From contig URDY01000043.1 of assembly GCA_900546665.1 (NCBI GenBank), positions 1 to 13,893 on the forward strand: DNA of 13,893 nt. The letters run 5' to 3'. Origin of the DNA: an uncultured Paraprevotella sp. (GTDB taxonomy: Bacteria > Bacteroidota > Bacteroidia > Bacteroidales > Bacteroidaceae). Positions 1 to 7,091 of this stretch are shown in pieces (the first letter of the stretch is position 1; each line of letters opens with the position of its first letter). The position numbers were made by a program, and so were the translations under genes. Below the pieces are notes generated by a model. It had not been told where the DNA came from. It made no database searches and saw only the letters and a program-made list of their open reading frames with translations.

Positions 1-206
1 AACCATAATTATACTGCACAAATTCGTAATTATATTAAAAACACGTAGCATTATTGAAGATATTTCTTATTAAATCTAAATAAATTATACTAATTACAAA
101 TTAATTTTATTTTCAATATAATAAATTCATCAATTTTATCTATTTTTGTCTTTCTCAATAAAAATAAAAGTTACTATTGTTACCTTTATATTCTCATTTA
201 AGCTAT
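1..206. other. AT-rich intergenic region upstream of nitroreductase gene
   Basis: No coding frame is visible and the composition is very AT-rich. The only recognisable signal is a TAnnTTTG-type -7 element (TATTTTTG at 141-148); no TTTG is visible 19-21 nt upstream of it. Whatever gene lies to the left is outside the window. Confidence 0.6.
141..148 (+). promoter_or_regulatory. candidate Bacteroides -7 promoter element for the nitroreductase-rhodanese pair
   Basis: TATTTTTG fits the Bacteroidales -7 consensus TAnnTTTG. Transcription would begin near 154, leaving about 50 nt before the chosen ATG at 207. No -33 TTTG is visible at normal spacing, so the call is tentative. Confidence 0.35.
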
Positions 207-854
207 ATGACTACAAAATTCTTCCTTACATTAGCTATTGGAGCTTTATTAACCTCCAGTTGCAATTCAAAGGCTACATCAACACAACAGCCTACAGAGA
301 CTGACAGTATTACTGCTACAAGCAATGAAGTGGTCAAAACCATCATGCAAAGAAGAAGCATACGTAAATACAAACCACAACCAATCGAAAAAGAAAAACT
401 CAACCAGATTATAGAATGTGGAGTTTATGCTCCGAATGGCATGGGACGTCAGTCATGGGAAGTACGTATTGTGGATAATCCGCTGTTATTGGCTGAAATT
501 GATTCCACTTACAGCGCCTTCATGAGTAAAACAAACAGCAATGCTCCTCAAAAAGCAGCATTCGGTGCACCTGCTCTTGTCTTCATCGCATACGATACAA
601 GATATGATCTCTCACAAGTAGATTGTGGATTACTGGGAGGAAATATGCTGATTTCTGCCCAGTCAATGGGAATAGGTTCCTGCTGCCTTGGCGGTATATG
701 CCGTTTTTTCAATGCTCCGGAAGGAAAAAAACTACTTGAACGTTTAAACTTCCCAGAGACTCATAAACTGCTATATGCCATTGCATTGGGTTATCCGGAC
801 GAATCGCCAAAAGCCAAACCAAGAATGATGGAAAAAATCAAATTTATAGAATAA
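207..854 (+). CDS. nitroreductase-family lipoprotein (FMN oxidoreductase)
   Basis: The predicted 215-residue protein begins with a lipoprotein signal peptide: a charged start, a hydrophobic core and TSSC, with Cys19 as the lipidated residue. The mature part is a nitroreductase/flavoreductase fold. RRSIRKY at about 49-55 is the typical N-terminal FMN-binding motif, followed by APNGMGRQSWE (about 75-85), a GAPALVFIAYD strand (about 120-130) and the glycine-rich helix GLLGGNMLISAQSMGIGSCCLGG (about 141-163). The family reduces nitro groups, quinones or related substrates with NAD(P)H and FMN; the substrate here is unknown. The ATG at 207 is preferred over 177 because it puts the signal peptide at the terminus. 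Placement outside the cytoplasm is an inference from the signal and is unusual for a flavoenzyme needing NAD(P)H. A rhodanese-like lipoprotein gene follows after 13 nt, so the two are probably cotranscribed. Confidence 0.85.
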   Translation: MTTKFFLTLAIGALLTSSCNSKATSTQQPTETDSITATSNEVVKTIMQRRSIRKYKPQPIEKEKLNQIIECGVYAPNGMGRQSWEVRIVDNPLLLAEIDSTYSAFMSKTNSNAPQKAAFGAPALVFIAYDTRYDLSQVDCGLLGGNMLISAQSMGIGSCCLGGICRFFNAPEGKKLLERLNFPETHKLLYAIALGYPDESPKAKPRMMEKIKFIE

Positions 855-867
855 AGAGACCCTCAAT

Positions 868-1278
868 ATGAAAAAAATCAAATTTAATTCTTTATTGTTT
901 TTGATTAATACAGTCATGATAATCAGTAGCCTTTTTGGATGCAAGTCCGTTGACAAACCATTTAAGTCACTATCAGTCAGTGAATTTGAACAATCTTTAA
1001 ATGCCACGGACGTTATTTGCCTTGATGTCCGTAGTAACGAAGAATACGCTGCAGGCCACATTCCCGGAGCTATCAACATTGACGTTCTACAACCTGACTT
1101 TGAATCAAACTGCATAAAGCGTCTTTCCAAAGATCATACAATAGCCGTATACTGTCGAAGTGGTAAACGCAGCAAAAAAGCAGCACAAATTTTAAGTAAA
1201 CAACATTTTCAAGTTATCGAACTGAATGATGGTTTTTTAGGATGGACACAAAAATCAAAGCCTGTCAGCCTTGAATAA
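868..1278 (+). CDS. rhodanese-like domain lipoprotein (sulfurtransferase family)
   Basis: The predicted protein has 136 residues. Residues 1-24 form a hydrophobic signal peptide ending in LFGC with Cys25 as the lipid attachment site. The rest is one complete rhodanese domain: the CLDVRSNEEYAAGHIPGAINID signature is at about 51-72 and the active-site loop CRSGKR at 96-101, with Cys96 in the catalytic position. GFLGWTQ near the C-terminus matches the family's usual GG..W ending. Such domains carry sulfane sulfur as a cysteine persulfide, from thiosulfate or other donors. The intact loop suggests activity rather than a regulatory relic. An envelope location is inferred from the signal. It lies 13 nt after the nitroreductase gene and is probably cotranscribed with it. 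No clear hairpin terminator follows before the tRNA promoter. Confidence 0.85.
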   Translation: MKKIKFNSLLFLINTVMIISSLFGCKSVDKPFKSLSVSEFEQSLNATDVICLDVRSNEEYAAGHIPGAINIDVLQPDFESNCIKRLSKDHTIAVYCRSGKRSKKAAQILSKQHFQVIELNDGFLGWTQKSKPVSLE

Positions 1279-1396
1279 GACTTCAACAAACTAGAAATAA
1301 AATCAAAAGCGGATATAAATTTGACCTGATCCATAAATGCCAAAGAAAGAATAATGGCAAGTAAACTTCAAAAAAATGTTATAAGACATAATTTTA

Positions 1397-1428
1397 TTTG
1401 CATATTCCAATTATTCTTTCTAATTTTG
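1397..1428 (+). promoter_or_regulatory. Bacteroides-type promoter for tRNA-Gly
   Basis: TTTG at 1397-1400 and TAATTTTG at 1421-1428 are separated by 20 nt, a full match to the Bacteroidales -33/-7 arrangement. Transcription should start near 1435, about 12 nt before the mature tRNA. Confidence 0.75.
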
Positions 1429-1446
1429 CAGCGCATTTGAGAACAA

Positions 1447-1519
1447 GCGGAAATAGCTCAGTTGATAGAGCACTAGCCTTCCAAGCTGGGGGTCGCGGGT
1501 TTGAGCCCCGTTTTCCGCT
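1447..1519 (+). tRNA. tRNA-Gly (anticodon TCC)
   Basis: A full cloverleaf can be drawn. The 7-bp acceptor stem is 1447-1453 with 1512-1518. The D stem GCTC/GAGC is 1456-1459 with 1468-1471. The anticodon stem is 1473-1477 with 1485-1489, with loop CTTCCAA and anticodon TCC at 1480-1482. The T stem is 1495-1499 with 1507-1511, containing one G-U pair. The unpaired discriminator base is T1519, as expected for bacterial tRNA-Gly. CCA is not encoded and must be added after transcription. It reads glycine codons ending in A or G. It is a single-gene unit with its own promoter and terminator. Confidence 0.97.
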
Positions 1520-1529
1520 CAAGAACAAG

Positions 1530-1567
1530 ACAGTTTCATTCTATAAAAGAAATGAAACTGTTTTTTT
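1530..1567 (+). terminator. intrinsic terminator of tRNA-Gly
   Basis: An 11-bp perfect stem (ACAGTTTCATT at 1530-1540 with AATGAAACTGT at 1551-1561) closes a 10-nt loop and is followed by a T run to 1567, eleven bases after the tRNA 3' end. Confidence 0.9.
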
Positions 1568-1650
1568 ATATATCAATGTCTTGAAAATTAAGTGGAGTCT
1601 CAACAGGTTCATTTTAAATGATTTATTAGAATAAAAGATTCAGCATTATT

Positions 1651-1725
1651 ATAGGACACGATCAATTTGAAATATTTAAACTTTATATTATTCATTATCC
1701 TAAAATAAATTGATAGGAATCCTAT
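1651..1725. repeat. imperfect inverted repeat between tRNA-Gly and the AraC-type gene
   Basis: ATAGGA (1651-1656) pairs with TCCTAT (1720-1725), and ATCAATTT (1661-1668) pairs with AAATTGAT (1707-1714). The two helices are separated by a 4/5-nt interior loop and cap a 38-nt AT-rich loop. It sits just past the 3' end of the minus-strand AraC-type gene and reaches its stop codon, so it may be a poor terminator. There is no clear T run. Confidence 0.35.
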
Positions 1726-2603
1726 TATTTCACTATCTTTTTCCTTCTGTATGTCATAGGAGACATATTCATCTGCTTTTTAAAGAATTTGTAAAAAGCA
1801 GCCTGATCCGAAAAATGGAGTTGCTCTGCTATCTGCCCCACAGACATTTTATCATCTTCCAAAAAAGCCAAAGCATGATGAATAATTTCATCACATATCA
1901 CATTATAAGGCGTTTTTCCAGTCACATCCTTAATTATTCTGGACAAATGTTTGGATGTGATACATAATTCATTGGCATAAAAATCAACATGGTGATGTTC
2001 CGCAAAATACTGGGATACCAATTTGAAAAAATTCAGCGTCACAAAATCACTTCTACCGATATACTTGGACTCCACCATATTCTGCGCCTGGCAGGAAAAT
2101 AATGCATTTCCCATTTCCAAATTAAAATTTTTGAAATAAAGTTCGGCTAATTCCTGCCGGTAACAATGTGACGTATCCGCCAGTATTTCTTTAAGCAACT
2201 GAAGCTGCTGAACAATAAGCCTGACCGATTTTTCTGTAAAGCCATAAATCGGTTTATTCATCCGCTCCAACGGATGCATTTTCGGACCAGGCCGCAGATT
2301 TTTAAGTGAGGCACTGGCAAAATCAAAAGTAGACAAAAGTAACCAGGCTTTCAAATCAGTCCTCACGATTCCTATTTCCAAAGTAACCGTATCCAACAAA
2401 TCAAGAAATACAGGTTTGTTTAAAGAATAAGTTTTTCCATTTACCCTTACATCCAAACAACCTTCGCTTACCATTAAAAAGATACGGCTATGATCTATAA
2501 GAATTCCTCCTAATCTGTAAAAATCAGCAGGAGAAACAAGCAATACCTGATGATTCAAAGAACAGCCGACAGGAAGGCGCAATGACAATTCATCTTGATT
2601 CAT
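1725..2603 (-). CDS. AraC-family transcriptional regulator
   Basis: The 292-residue protein has a C-terminal AraC/XylS double helix-turn-helix domain. The first HTH lies at about 208-232 (FYANELCITSKHLSRIIKDVTGKTP) and the second at about 253-282 (MSVGQIAEQLHFSDQAAFYKFFKKQ, then MSPMTYRR). The N-terminal part, roughly residues 1-170, looks like the cupin-type sensing/dimer domain of this class, but its ligand cannot be read from sequence. The gene is divergent from the RND efflux operon with a 199-bp gap, the usual place for a local pump regulator, so control of that operon and of itself is the likely role (inference). The ATG at 2603 is the first in frame after the candidate promoter. No strong Shine-Dalgarno is visible. 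Confidence 0.9.
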   Translation of the reverse strand: MNQDELSLRLPVGCSLNHQVLLVSPADFYRLGGILIDHSRIFLMVSEGCLDVRVNGKTYSLNKPVFLDLLDTVTLEIGIVRTDLKAWLLLSTFDFASASLKNLRPGPKMHPLERMNKPIYGFTEKSVRLIVQQLQLLKEILADTSHCYRQELAELYFKNFNLEMGNALFSCQAQNMVESKYIGRSDFVTLNFFKLVSQYFAEHHHVDFYANELCITSKHLSRIIKDVTGKTPYNVICDEIIHHALAFLEDDKMSVGQIAEQLHFSDQAAFYKFFKKQMNMSPMTYRRKKIVK

Positions 2604-2638
2604 TTGACAAACTATAAATATAAATCCGTTTTACGCAA

Positions 2639-2668
2639 CAAAATTATAGAATAAATGTCTATTTCAAA
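2639..2668 (-). promoter_or_regulatory. candidate promoter of the AraC-type regulator gene
   Basis: On the minus strand TAATTTTG (2646 down to 2639) is a good -7 element. TTTG at 2668-2665 lies 18 nt upstream of it, and a second TTTG at 2672-2669 lies 22 nt upstream. The two choices straddle the usual 19-21 nt spacing. Confidence 0.5.
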
Positions 2669-2674
2669 CAAATC
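2665..2674. repeat. 10-bp direct repeat CAAACAAATC, copy 1 (candidate regulator site)
   Basis: CAAACAAATC here is identical to 2742-2751, 77 bp away in the same divergent region. This copy covers the -33 position of the candidate AraC-gene promoter, so a bound protein could repress that gene. Function is inferred. Confidence 0.4.
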
Positions 2675-2741
2675 TATAACATACAATATGCTAACAATTC
2701 CTAACGACATTCCTTCTGGACAAATGTTTGAGCTATTCAGA

Positions 2742-2751
2742 CAAACAAATC
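2742..2751. repeat. 10-bp direct repeat CAAACAAATC, copy 2 (candidate regulator site)
   Basis: This is the exact second copy of 2665-2674. It covers the place where a -33 element would lie for the -7 sequence at 2767-2774, which has no TTTG of its own. That arrangement would suit an activator-dependent pump promoter. Confidence 0.4.
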
Positions 2752-2766
2752 ATGACCGAGAGACCA

Positions 2767-2774
2767 TACTTTTG
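2767..2774 (+). promoter_or_regulatory. candidate -7 promoter element of the RND efflux operon
   Basis: TACTTTTG fits TAnnTTTG exactly. The predicted start of transcription is near 2781, about 22 nt before the ATG at 2803, which supports 2803 over the earlier in-frame ATG at 2728. No TTTG is present 19-21 nt upstream. Confidence 0.5.
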
Positions 2775-2802
2775 CGCCAAACTATTACAAAACAAGCATA
2801 AA

Positions 2803-3941
2803 ATGAGAATGAAAACTTTTTTAGTATCAAGCGTATGCTGTATATGTCTTTTGACAGCCTGTCAGCCCAAAGCCCCGCAAAAAGACGGAGACAGCAATTA
2901 TCCGCTCATGACTCTCAAACAGGAAAACAGACAGCTGTCCATAACCTATTCAGCTGTCATTGAAGGTAAACAGGATTTGAGATTCGTCCTCAAGTATCAG
3001 GTACCATTACACAAGTTTGTGTAGACGAAGGTGCAAAAGTCCATAAAGGACAAGTGCTATTTGTTATTGATCAGATTCCATATAAAGCAGCCGTACAAAA
3101 AGCCCAAGCCTCTGTAGCCACTGCAGAAGCCAACGAAGCAACCGCCAAGCAGACACTTGAAGGAAAACAAATGTTGTATAATGAAAAGGTCGTATCTGAT
3201 TTCGAGCTTCGCACGGCACAAAATGAATATAAAAGCGCCCAGGCCTCTCTCATGCAAGCCAAGGCAGAACTGACCGATGCGCTCAATAACCTTTCATATA
3301 CGGAAGTCAAAAGCCCGGTAGACGGCTATGCCGGTATGACCTCTTTCCGTATCGGTGCACTGGTCAGTTCGTCAATGACGGAACCGCTTATCACCGTTTC
3401 TGACAATTCGGAAATGTACGCCTATTTCTCATTATCCGAAAAACAGGTTCTGTCTTTGACTGAACAATACGGCTCTCTGGACTCAGCTCTGGAATCTTTT
3501 CCGGAGGTATCACTGGAACTGAATAATGGAACGACCTATGAATTAAAAGGACAAGTCGATGTAATCAGTGGCATAGTAGACAAAACCACTGGAACAGTCA
3601 GTCTCCGTGCTGTATTCAACAACAAAGACAAAAGACTGATGAGCGGCGGACAAGCCAATATCGTCGTACCTTATGAACGTAAACAATGCCTTGTCATTCC
3701 ACAAGGAGCCACTTACGAAATACAAGACCGGATTTTTGCCTATAAAGTCGTTGACGGCAAAGCCGTATCCACGCCTATCGAAGTATTTAAAATCAACGAT
3801 GGCAAGGAGTATATTGTAGAATCCGGACTTCATGCCGGTGACGTGATTGTATCAGAAGGAGCCGGTTTGCTAAAAGCAGGAACAACAGTCACAGGCAATA
3901 GCAAGGACACAACAAAAGAAGAAGTTACTAACCAGAAATAA
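2803..3941 (+). pseudogene. RND efflux periplasmic adaptor (membrane fusion protein), frameshifted
   Basis: Two frames together encode one HlyD/AcrA-type adaptor of about 379 residues, the usual family length. The first frame (2803-3024) has a lipoprotein signal ending LTAC with Cys20 lipidated, and reads correctly through ...IEGKQD (58 codons). It then runs into about 15 unrelated residues and a stop. The second frame continues at 2979 with EIRPQVSGTITQVCVDEGAKV, the biotinyl-lipoyl half-motif normally directly after that point, then the alpha-helical hairpin, the second lipoyl half (SPVDGYAGM) and the beta-barrel domain, ending at 3941. Adding one base between 2976 and 2977 restores the whole frame (GAT-NTT-GAG). 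The rest looks undamaged, so the deletion is recent or a sequencing error. Without readthrough, the second frame (first usable start GTG at 3054) lacks the export signal. The pump gene follows after 12 nt (if it starts at 3954). No classic -1 slippery heptamer is seen at the junction. Confidence 0.88.
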
Positions 3942-3946
3942 GGAGG
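3941..3946 (+). promoter_or_regulatory. strong Shine-Dalgarno sequence before the RND pump gene
   Basis: AGGAGG overlaps the last base of the adaptor stop codon. It is 7 nt before the ATG at 3954 but only 1 nt before the ATG at 3948, so it favours the later start. Such a full anti-16S match is uncommon in this group and may let the pump be translated although the adaptor frame is broken upstream. Confidence 0.7.
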
Positions 3947-3953
3947 AATGTCC

Positions 3954-6900
3954 ATGAAACTTCAACATTTTATTGACCGCTCCATCCTGTCTATCGTTAT
4001 CTCAGTCGTTATTCTGGTAGCCGGACTGATCGGACTTTATGCCCTGTCCGTAGAACAGTACCCCGACATTGCCCCGCCTACCATCAGAGTATCTACCACA
4101 TATAGCGGCGCCAATGCAGAAGCTGTTCAGAAGAGTGTGATCGTACCTTTGGAAGAAGCCATCAACGGTGTAGAAAACATGACCTACATGACATCTACAG
4201 CCAGCAATACCGGCAGCGCAGAAATTACGGTCTATTTCAAAAAAGGCAGTGATCCGGACATGGCTGCCGTCAATGTCCAGAATAAAGTCTCTACCGCCAC
4301 TTCCTTGTTGCCTGCCGAGGTTACAAAAGTGGGAGTAACTACAACAAAGCGCCAGAGCAGTACATTGATGATCTTTGGTCTGTATAGTCCGAACGGCACT
4401 TATGACGAAACATTTCTTACTAATTATCTGACCATCAATGTCAAGCCTCAAATACAACGTATTGCCGGAGTCGGCGAAGTCAATGTCATGGGCGGAGACT
4501 ATGCCATGCGTATCTGGTTAAAACCTGATGTTATGGCCCAATATGAACTGGAACCCTCAGACGTAGAAGCCGCACTTTCAAGCCAGAATATTGAAGCCTC
4601 AACAGGTTCTATCGGTGAAGATTCAAAAAACGTATACCAATATACATTGAAATATCGCGGCCGTCTGGAAACAGAAGAGGAATTTGAAGAAATAGTGATC
4701 AAGTCATTTGATGACGGCCGCGTGTTGCGCCTTAAGGATATTGCCACCATTGAACTGGGAGCTCAAAGCTACTCCTATACCGGAACAGTAAACGGTGCTC
4801 CGGGAACGACATGTATGATCAACCAAATTGCCGGTACGAATGCCAATGAAATCATTACAGACATCAACGCCTATCTTGATGAACTTCGTCAGAATCTGCC
4901 GGAAGACATGGAACTGGTGGAACTGATGAGTACCAAGAACTTCCTTGACGCATCTATTGACGAAGTAATCAAGACCTTAATAGAAGCCATCATCCTGGTC
5001 GTATTAGTGGTATACGTTTTCCTGCAGAATCCGCGATCCACTTTAATCCCGACCATCAGTATTTTTGTATCTCTGATCGGTACGTTTGCTGCCCTTTATC
5101 TGGCAGGTTTCAGTATTAACCTGCTAACCCTTTTTGCTCTGGTCCTGGCCATCGGAACGATTGTGGATGATGCCATTATTGTGGTAGAGGCCGTACAGAC
5201 CCGTTTCGATGAAGGTTACCGTTCGCCTTACAAAGCCTCAGTGGATGCCATGAGCGGTATTACTTCCGCCATTGTGACCTCTACATTAGTATTCATGGCC
5301 GTATTCGTACCGGTCTCTTTCATGGGCGGCACATCCGGTGTATTCTATACTCAATTCGGAATCACTATGGCGGTGGCTGTCGGTATATCCGCCATCAATG
5401 CCTTGACACTCTCGCCGGCACTTTGTGCACTGATCCTCAGACCTAACGAAATTCTTGTTGAAGGACGGAAGCCTGAATTTTCCACCCGCTTCCGTATGGC
5501 TTTCGACTCTGCCTTCAAACGCCTGATCTCCAAATACAAGTCCGGTGTAAAAATTTTTATCAAGCACAAATGGCTGGCCTGGGCTTCTTTAGCTCTGGCC
5601 GTGTTCCTGCTCTGCTATCTGATGAGCACCACCAAAACCAGTCTTGTACCTTCAGAAGACACAGGATCCATTTTCGTCAGTCTTGATGCTCCGGCAGGAA
5701 GCACACTGGCAGAAACAGCAGAAATCATGGGCAAGGTAGAAAAAGAACTTCAGGAAATCCCACAAATAGAAAGTTTCAACAAAGTTGCCGGATTCGGCAT
5801 GGGGTCCGGAAGCGGTGCCTCGCACGGTATGTTCATCATCAAGCTGAAACACTGGGACGAACGTCCGGGCAAAGAAAACAGCGTAGACGCCATATCTGAG
5901 GAGATTTACCAACGAACGGCACATATCAAGAACGCCAGCATATTCGTATTCTCCCCACCTATGATTTCCGGTTACGGCACAGGAAACAGTTTTGAGCTCT
6001 ATCTGCAGGACCGCAGTGGAAAAGGTATAGACGAATTGAGTAAAGTCACTAATGATTTCATTGCAGTTCTCAACCAACGTCCTGAGATTCAGATGGCCTT
6101 AACGTCGTTCAGTGCAAAGTTCCCACAATACCGCGTTGATGTAGATGAAGCTCAATGCCAACGGGCAGGAACGACCACAGAAGAGGTACTTAATGTGCTT
6201 GCCGGTTATTTTGGCAGTATTTACGCTTCCAATTTCAACCGTTTCACCAAGCTTTACCGGGTCATCATACAAGCGCCGTCTGATGAACGAAAAAACATGC
6301 AATCCCTCGACAATATCTACATCAAGACCAATGGCGGCATGACTCCTGTCAGCCAGTTTGTCAAGCTGACCAAAACATACGGTGCAGAGTCTTTAACACG
6401 ATTCAACGTGTTTACCTCTATCAACGTACAGGGTATGCCTGCTGAAGGCTACAGTTCAGGCGATGTAATCCAGGCAGTCAAAGAAGTGGCACAACAAACT
6501 CTTCCTACCGGATACGGTTACGAATTCTCCGGCATGACCCGTGAAGAAGAGCAAATGGCCAACTCCCACGACACAGTCATCATTTATGGTGTTTATATCT
6601 TATTTATCTACCTGATTCTCTGTGCATTGTATGAAAGTCTATTTGTCCAGATGGCCGTCATCCTGTCCGTACCATTCGGTCTGATGGGTAGTTTCTTCTT
6701 TGCACGTCTTTGGGGCATAGAAAACAATATCTATCTGCAAACTGGATTAATCATGCTAATCGGACTACTTTCCAAAACAGCCATTCTGCTCACAGAATAT
6801 GCTACCGAACGCCGTAAACTGGGATTATCCCTCTCACAGGCAGCCATGAGTGCAGCTTCTGTCCGCCTGCGACCAATCCTGATGACAGCCCTCACCATGA

Positions 6901-7091
6901 TCTTTGGCCTGTTACCGCTAATGTTCGCTTCAGGTGTCGGTGCAAACGGCAACCGTTCGCTGGGTGTCAGTGCCGTAGGAGGCATGCTTATCGGCACAAT
7001 AGCCTTACTGTTTGTTACACCCGCACTCTTCATCGTGTTCCAATACATTGAAGAACGGGTTATGGGTAAACGTAAAGAAGATAGAAAATGA
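3954..7091 (+). CDS. RND efflux pump, inner-membrane permease (HAE1/AcrB type)
   Basis: The 1045-residue protein is the full length expected of a hydrophobe/amphiphile efflux RND permease. It starts MKLQHFIDR, like the family's FIDRP start but with Ser where Pro is usual. It has the family layout of 12 membrane helices with large periplasmic loops after the first and seventh. The proton-relay residues are present: the Asp pair in IGTIVDDAIIVVEAV (residues 405-406) and the Lys in LLSKTAILLTEYA (residue 941), plus the MTALTMIFGLLPLMFASG helix. It should use the proton gradient to expel drugs, bile salts or similar compounds through an adaptor and outer channel; the substrates cannot be read. 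The start at 3954 is chosen from Shine-Dalgarno spacing; 3948 adds two residues. The downstream channel gene overlaps its stop by 4 bp. Its partner adaptor is frameshifted, so the assembled pump may be non-functional. Confidence 0.95.
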   Translation: MKLQHFIDRSILSIVISVVILVAGLIGLYALSVEQYPDIAPPTIRVSTTYSGANAEAVQKSVIVPLEEAINGVENMTYMTSTASNTGSAEITVYFKKGSDPDMAAVNVQNKVSTATSLLPAEVTKVGVTTTKRQSSTLMIFGLYSPNGTYDETFLTNYLTINVKPQIQRIAGVGEVNVMGGDYAMRIWLKPDVMAQYELEPSDVEAALSSQNIEASTGSIGEDSKNVYQYTLKYRGRLETEEEFEEIVIKSFDDGRVLRLKDIATIELGAQSYSYTGTVNGAPGTTCMINQIAGTNANEIITDINAYLDELRQNLPEDMELVELMSTKNFLDASIDEVIKTLIEAIILVVLVVYVFLQNPRSTLIPTISIFVSLIGTFAALYLAGFSINLLTLFALVLAIGTIVDDAIIVVEAVQTRFDEGYRSPYKASVDAMSGITSAIVTSTLVFMAVFVPVSFMGGTSGVFYTQFGITMAVAVGISAINALTLSPALCALILRPNEILVEGRKPEFSTRFRMAFDSAFKRLISKYKSGVKIFIKHKWLAWASLALAVFLLCYLMSTTKTSLVPSEDTGSIFVSLDAPAGSTLAETAEIMGKVEKELQEIPQIESFNKVAGFGMGSGSGASHGMFIIKLKHWDERPGKENSVDAISEEIYQRTAHIKNASIFVFSPPMISGYGTGNSFELYLQDRSGKGIDELSKVTNDFIAVLNQRPEIQMALTSFSAKFPQYRVDVDEAQCQRAGTTTEEVLNVLAGYFGSIYASNFNRFTKLYRVIIQAPSDERKNMQSLDNIYIKTNGGMTPVSQFVKLTKTYGAESLTRFNVFTSINVQGMPAEGYSSGDVIQAVKEVAQQTLPTGYGYEFSGMTREEEQMANSHDTVIIYGVYILFIYLILCALYESLFVQMAVILSVPFGLMGSFFFARLWGIENNIYLQTGLIMLIGLLSKTAILLTEYATERRKLGLSLSQAAMSAASVRLRPILMTALTMIFGLLPLMFASGVGANGNRSLGVSAVGGMLIGTIALLFVTPALFIVFQYIEERVMGKRKEDRK

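Noticed and set aside
771..1130. Minus-strand open frame over the nitroreductase and rhodanese genes
   Set aside because: It is antisense to two well-supported genes and shows no protein features.
1447..1519. tRNA-Gly as an occupied integration site
   Set aside because: No integrase, no repeated tRNA 3' end and no mobile genes are visible in the window.
1398..1634. Open frame of 78 codons on the plus strand
   Set aside because: It runs through the tRNA-Gly gene and its terminator, and the protein has no family features.
2720..2731. CAAATGTTTG near-palindrome as an operator
   Set aside because: Short AT-rich near-palindromes are common here; the exact repeated 10-mer nearby is the better candidate.
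2728..2802. Earlier ATG for the adaptor gene
   Set aside because: The lipoprotein signal peptide begins at 2803 and the likely transcription start is near 2781, so 2728 would not be in the mRNA.
2970..2985. Programmed -1 frameshift in the adaptor gene
   Set aside because: A -1 slip would join the frames, but the junction lacks a standard slippery heptamer, and adaptor genes of this family do not normally use one. A plain deletion or sequence error is simpler.
4002..6302. Several antisense frames within the pump gene
   Set aside because: They are shadows of a long, well-conserved RND coding frame.
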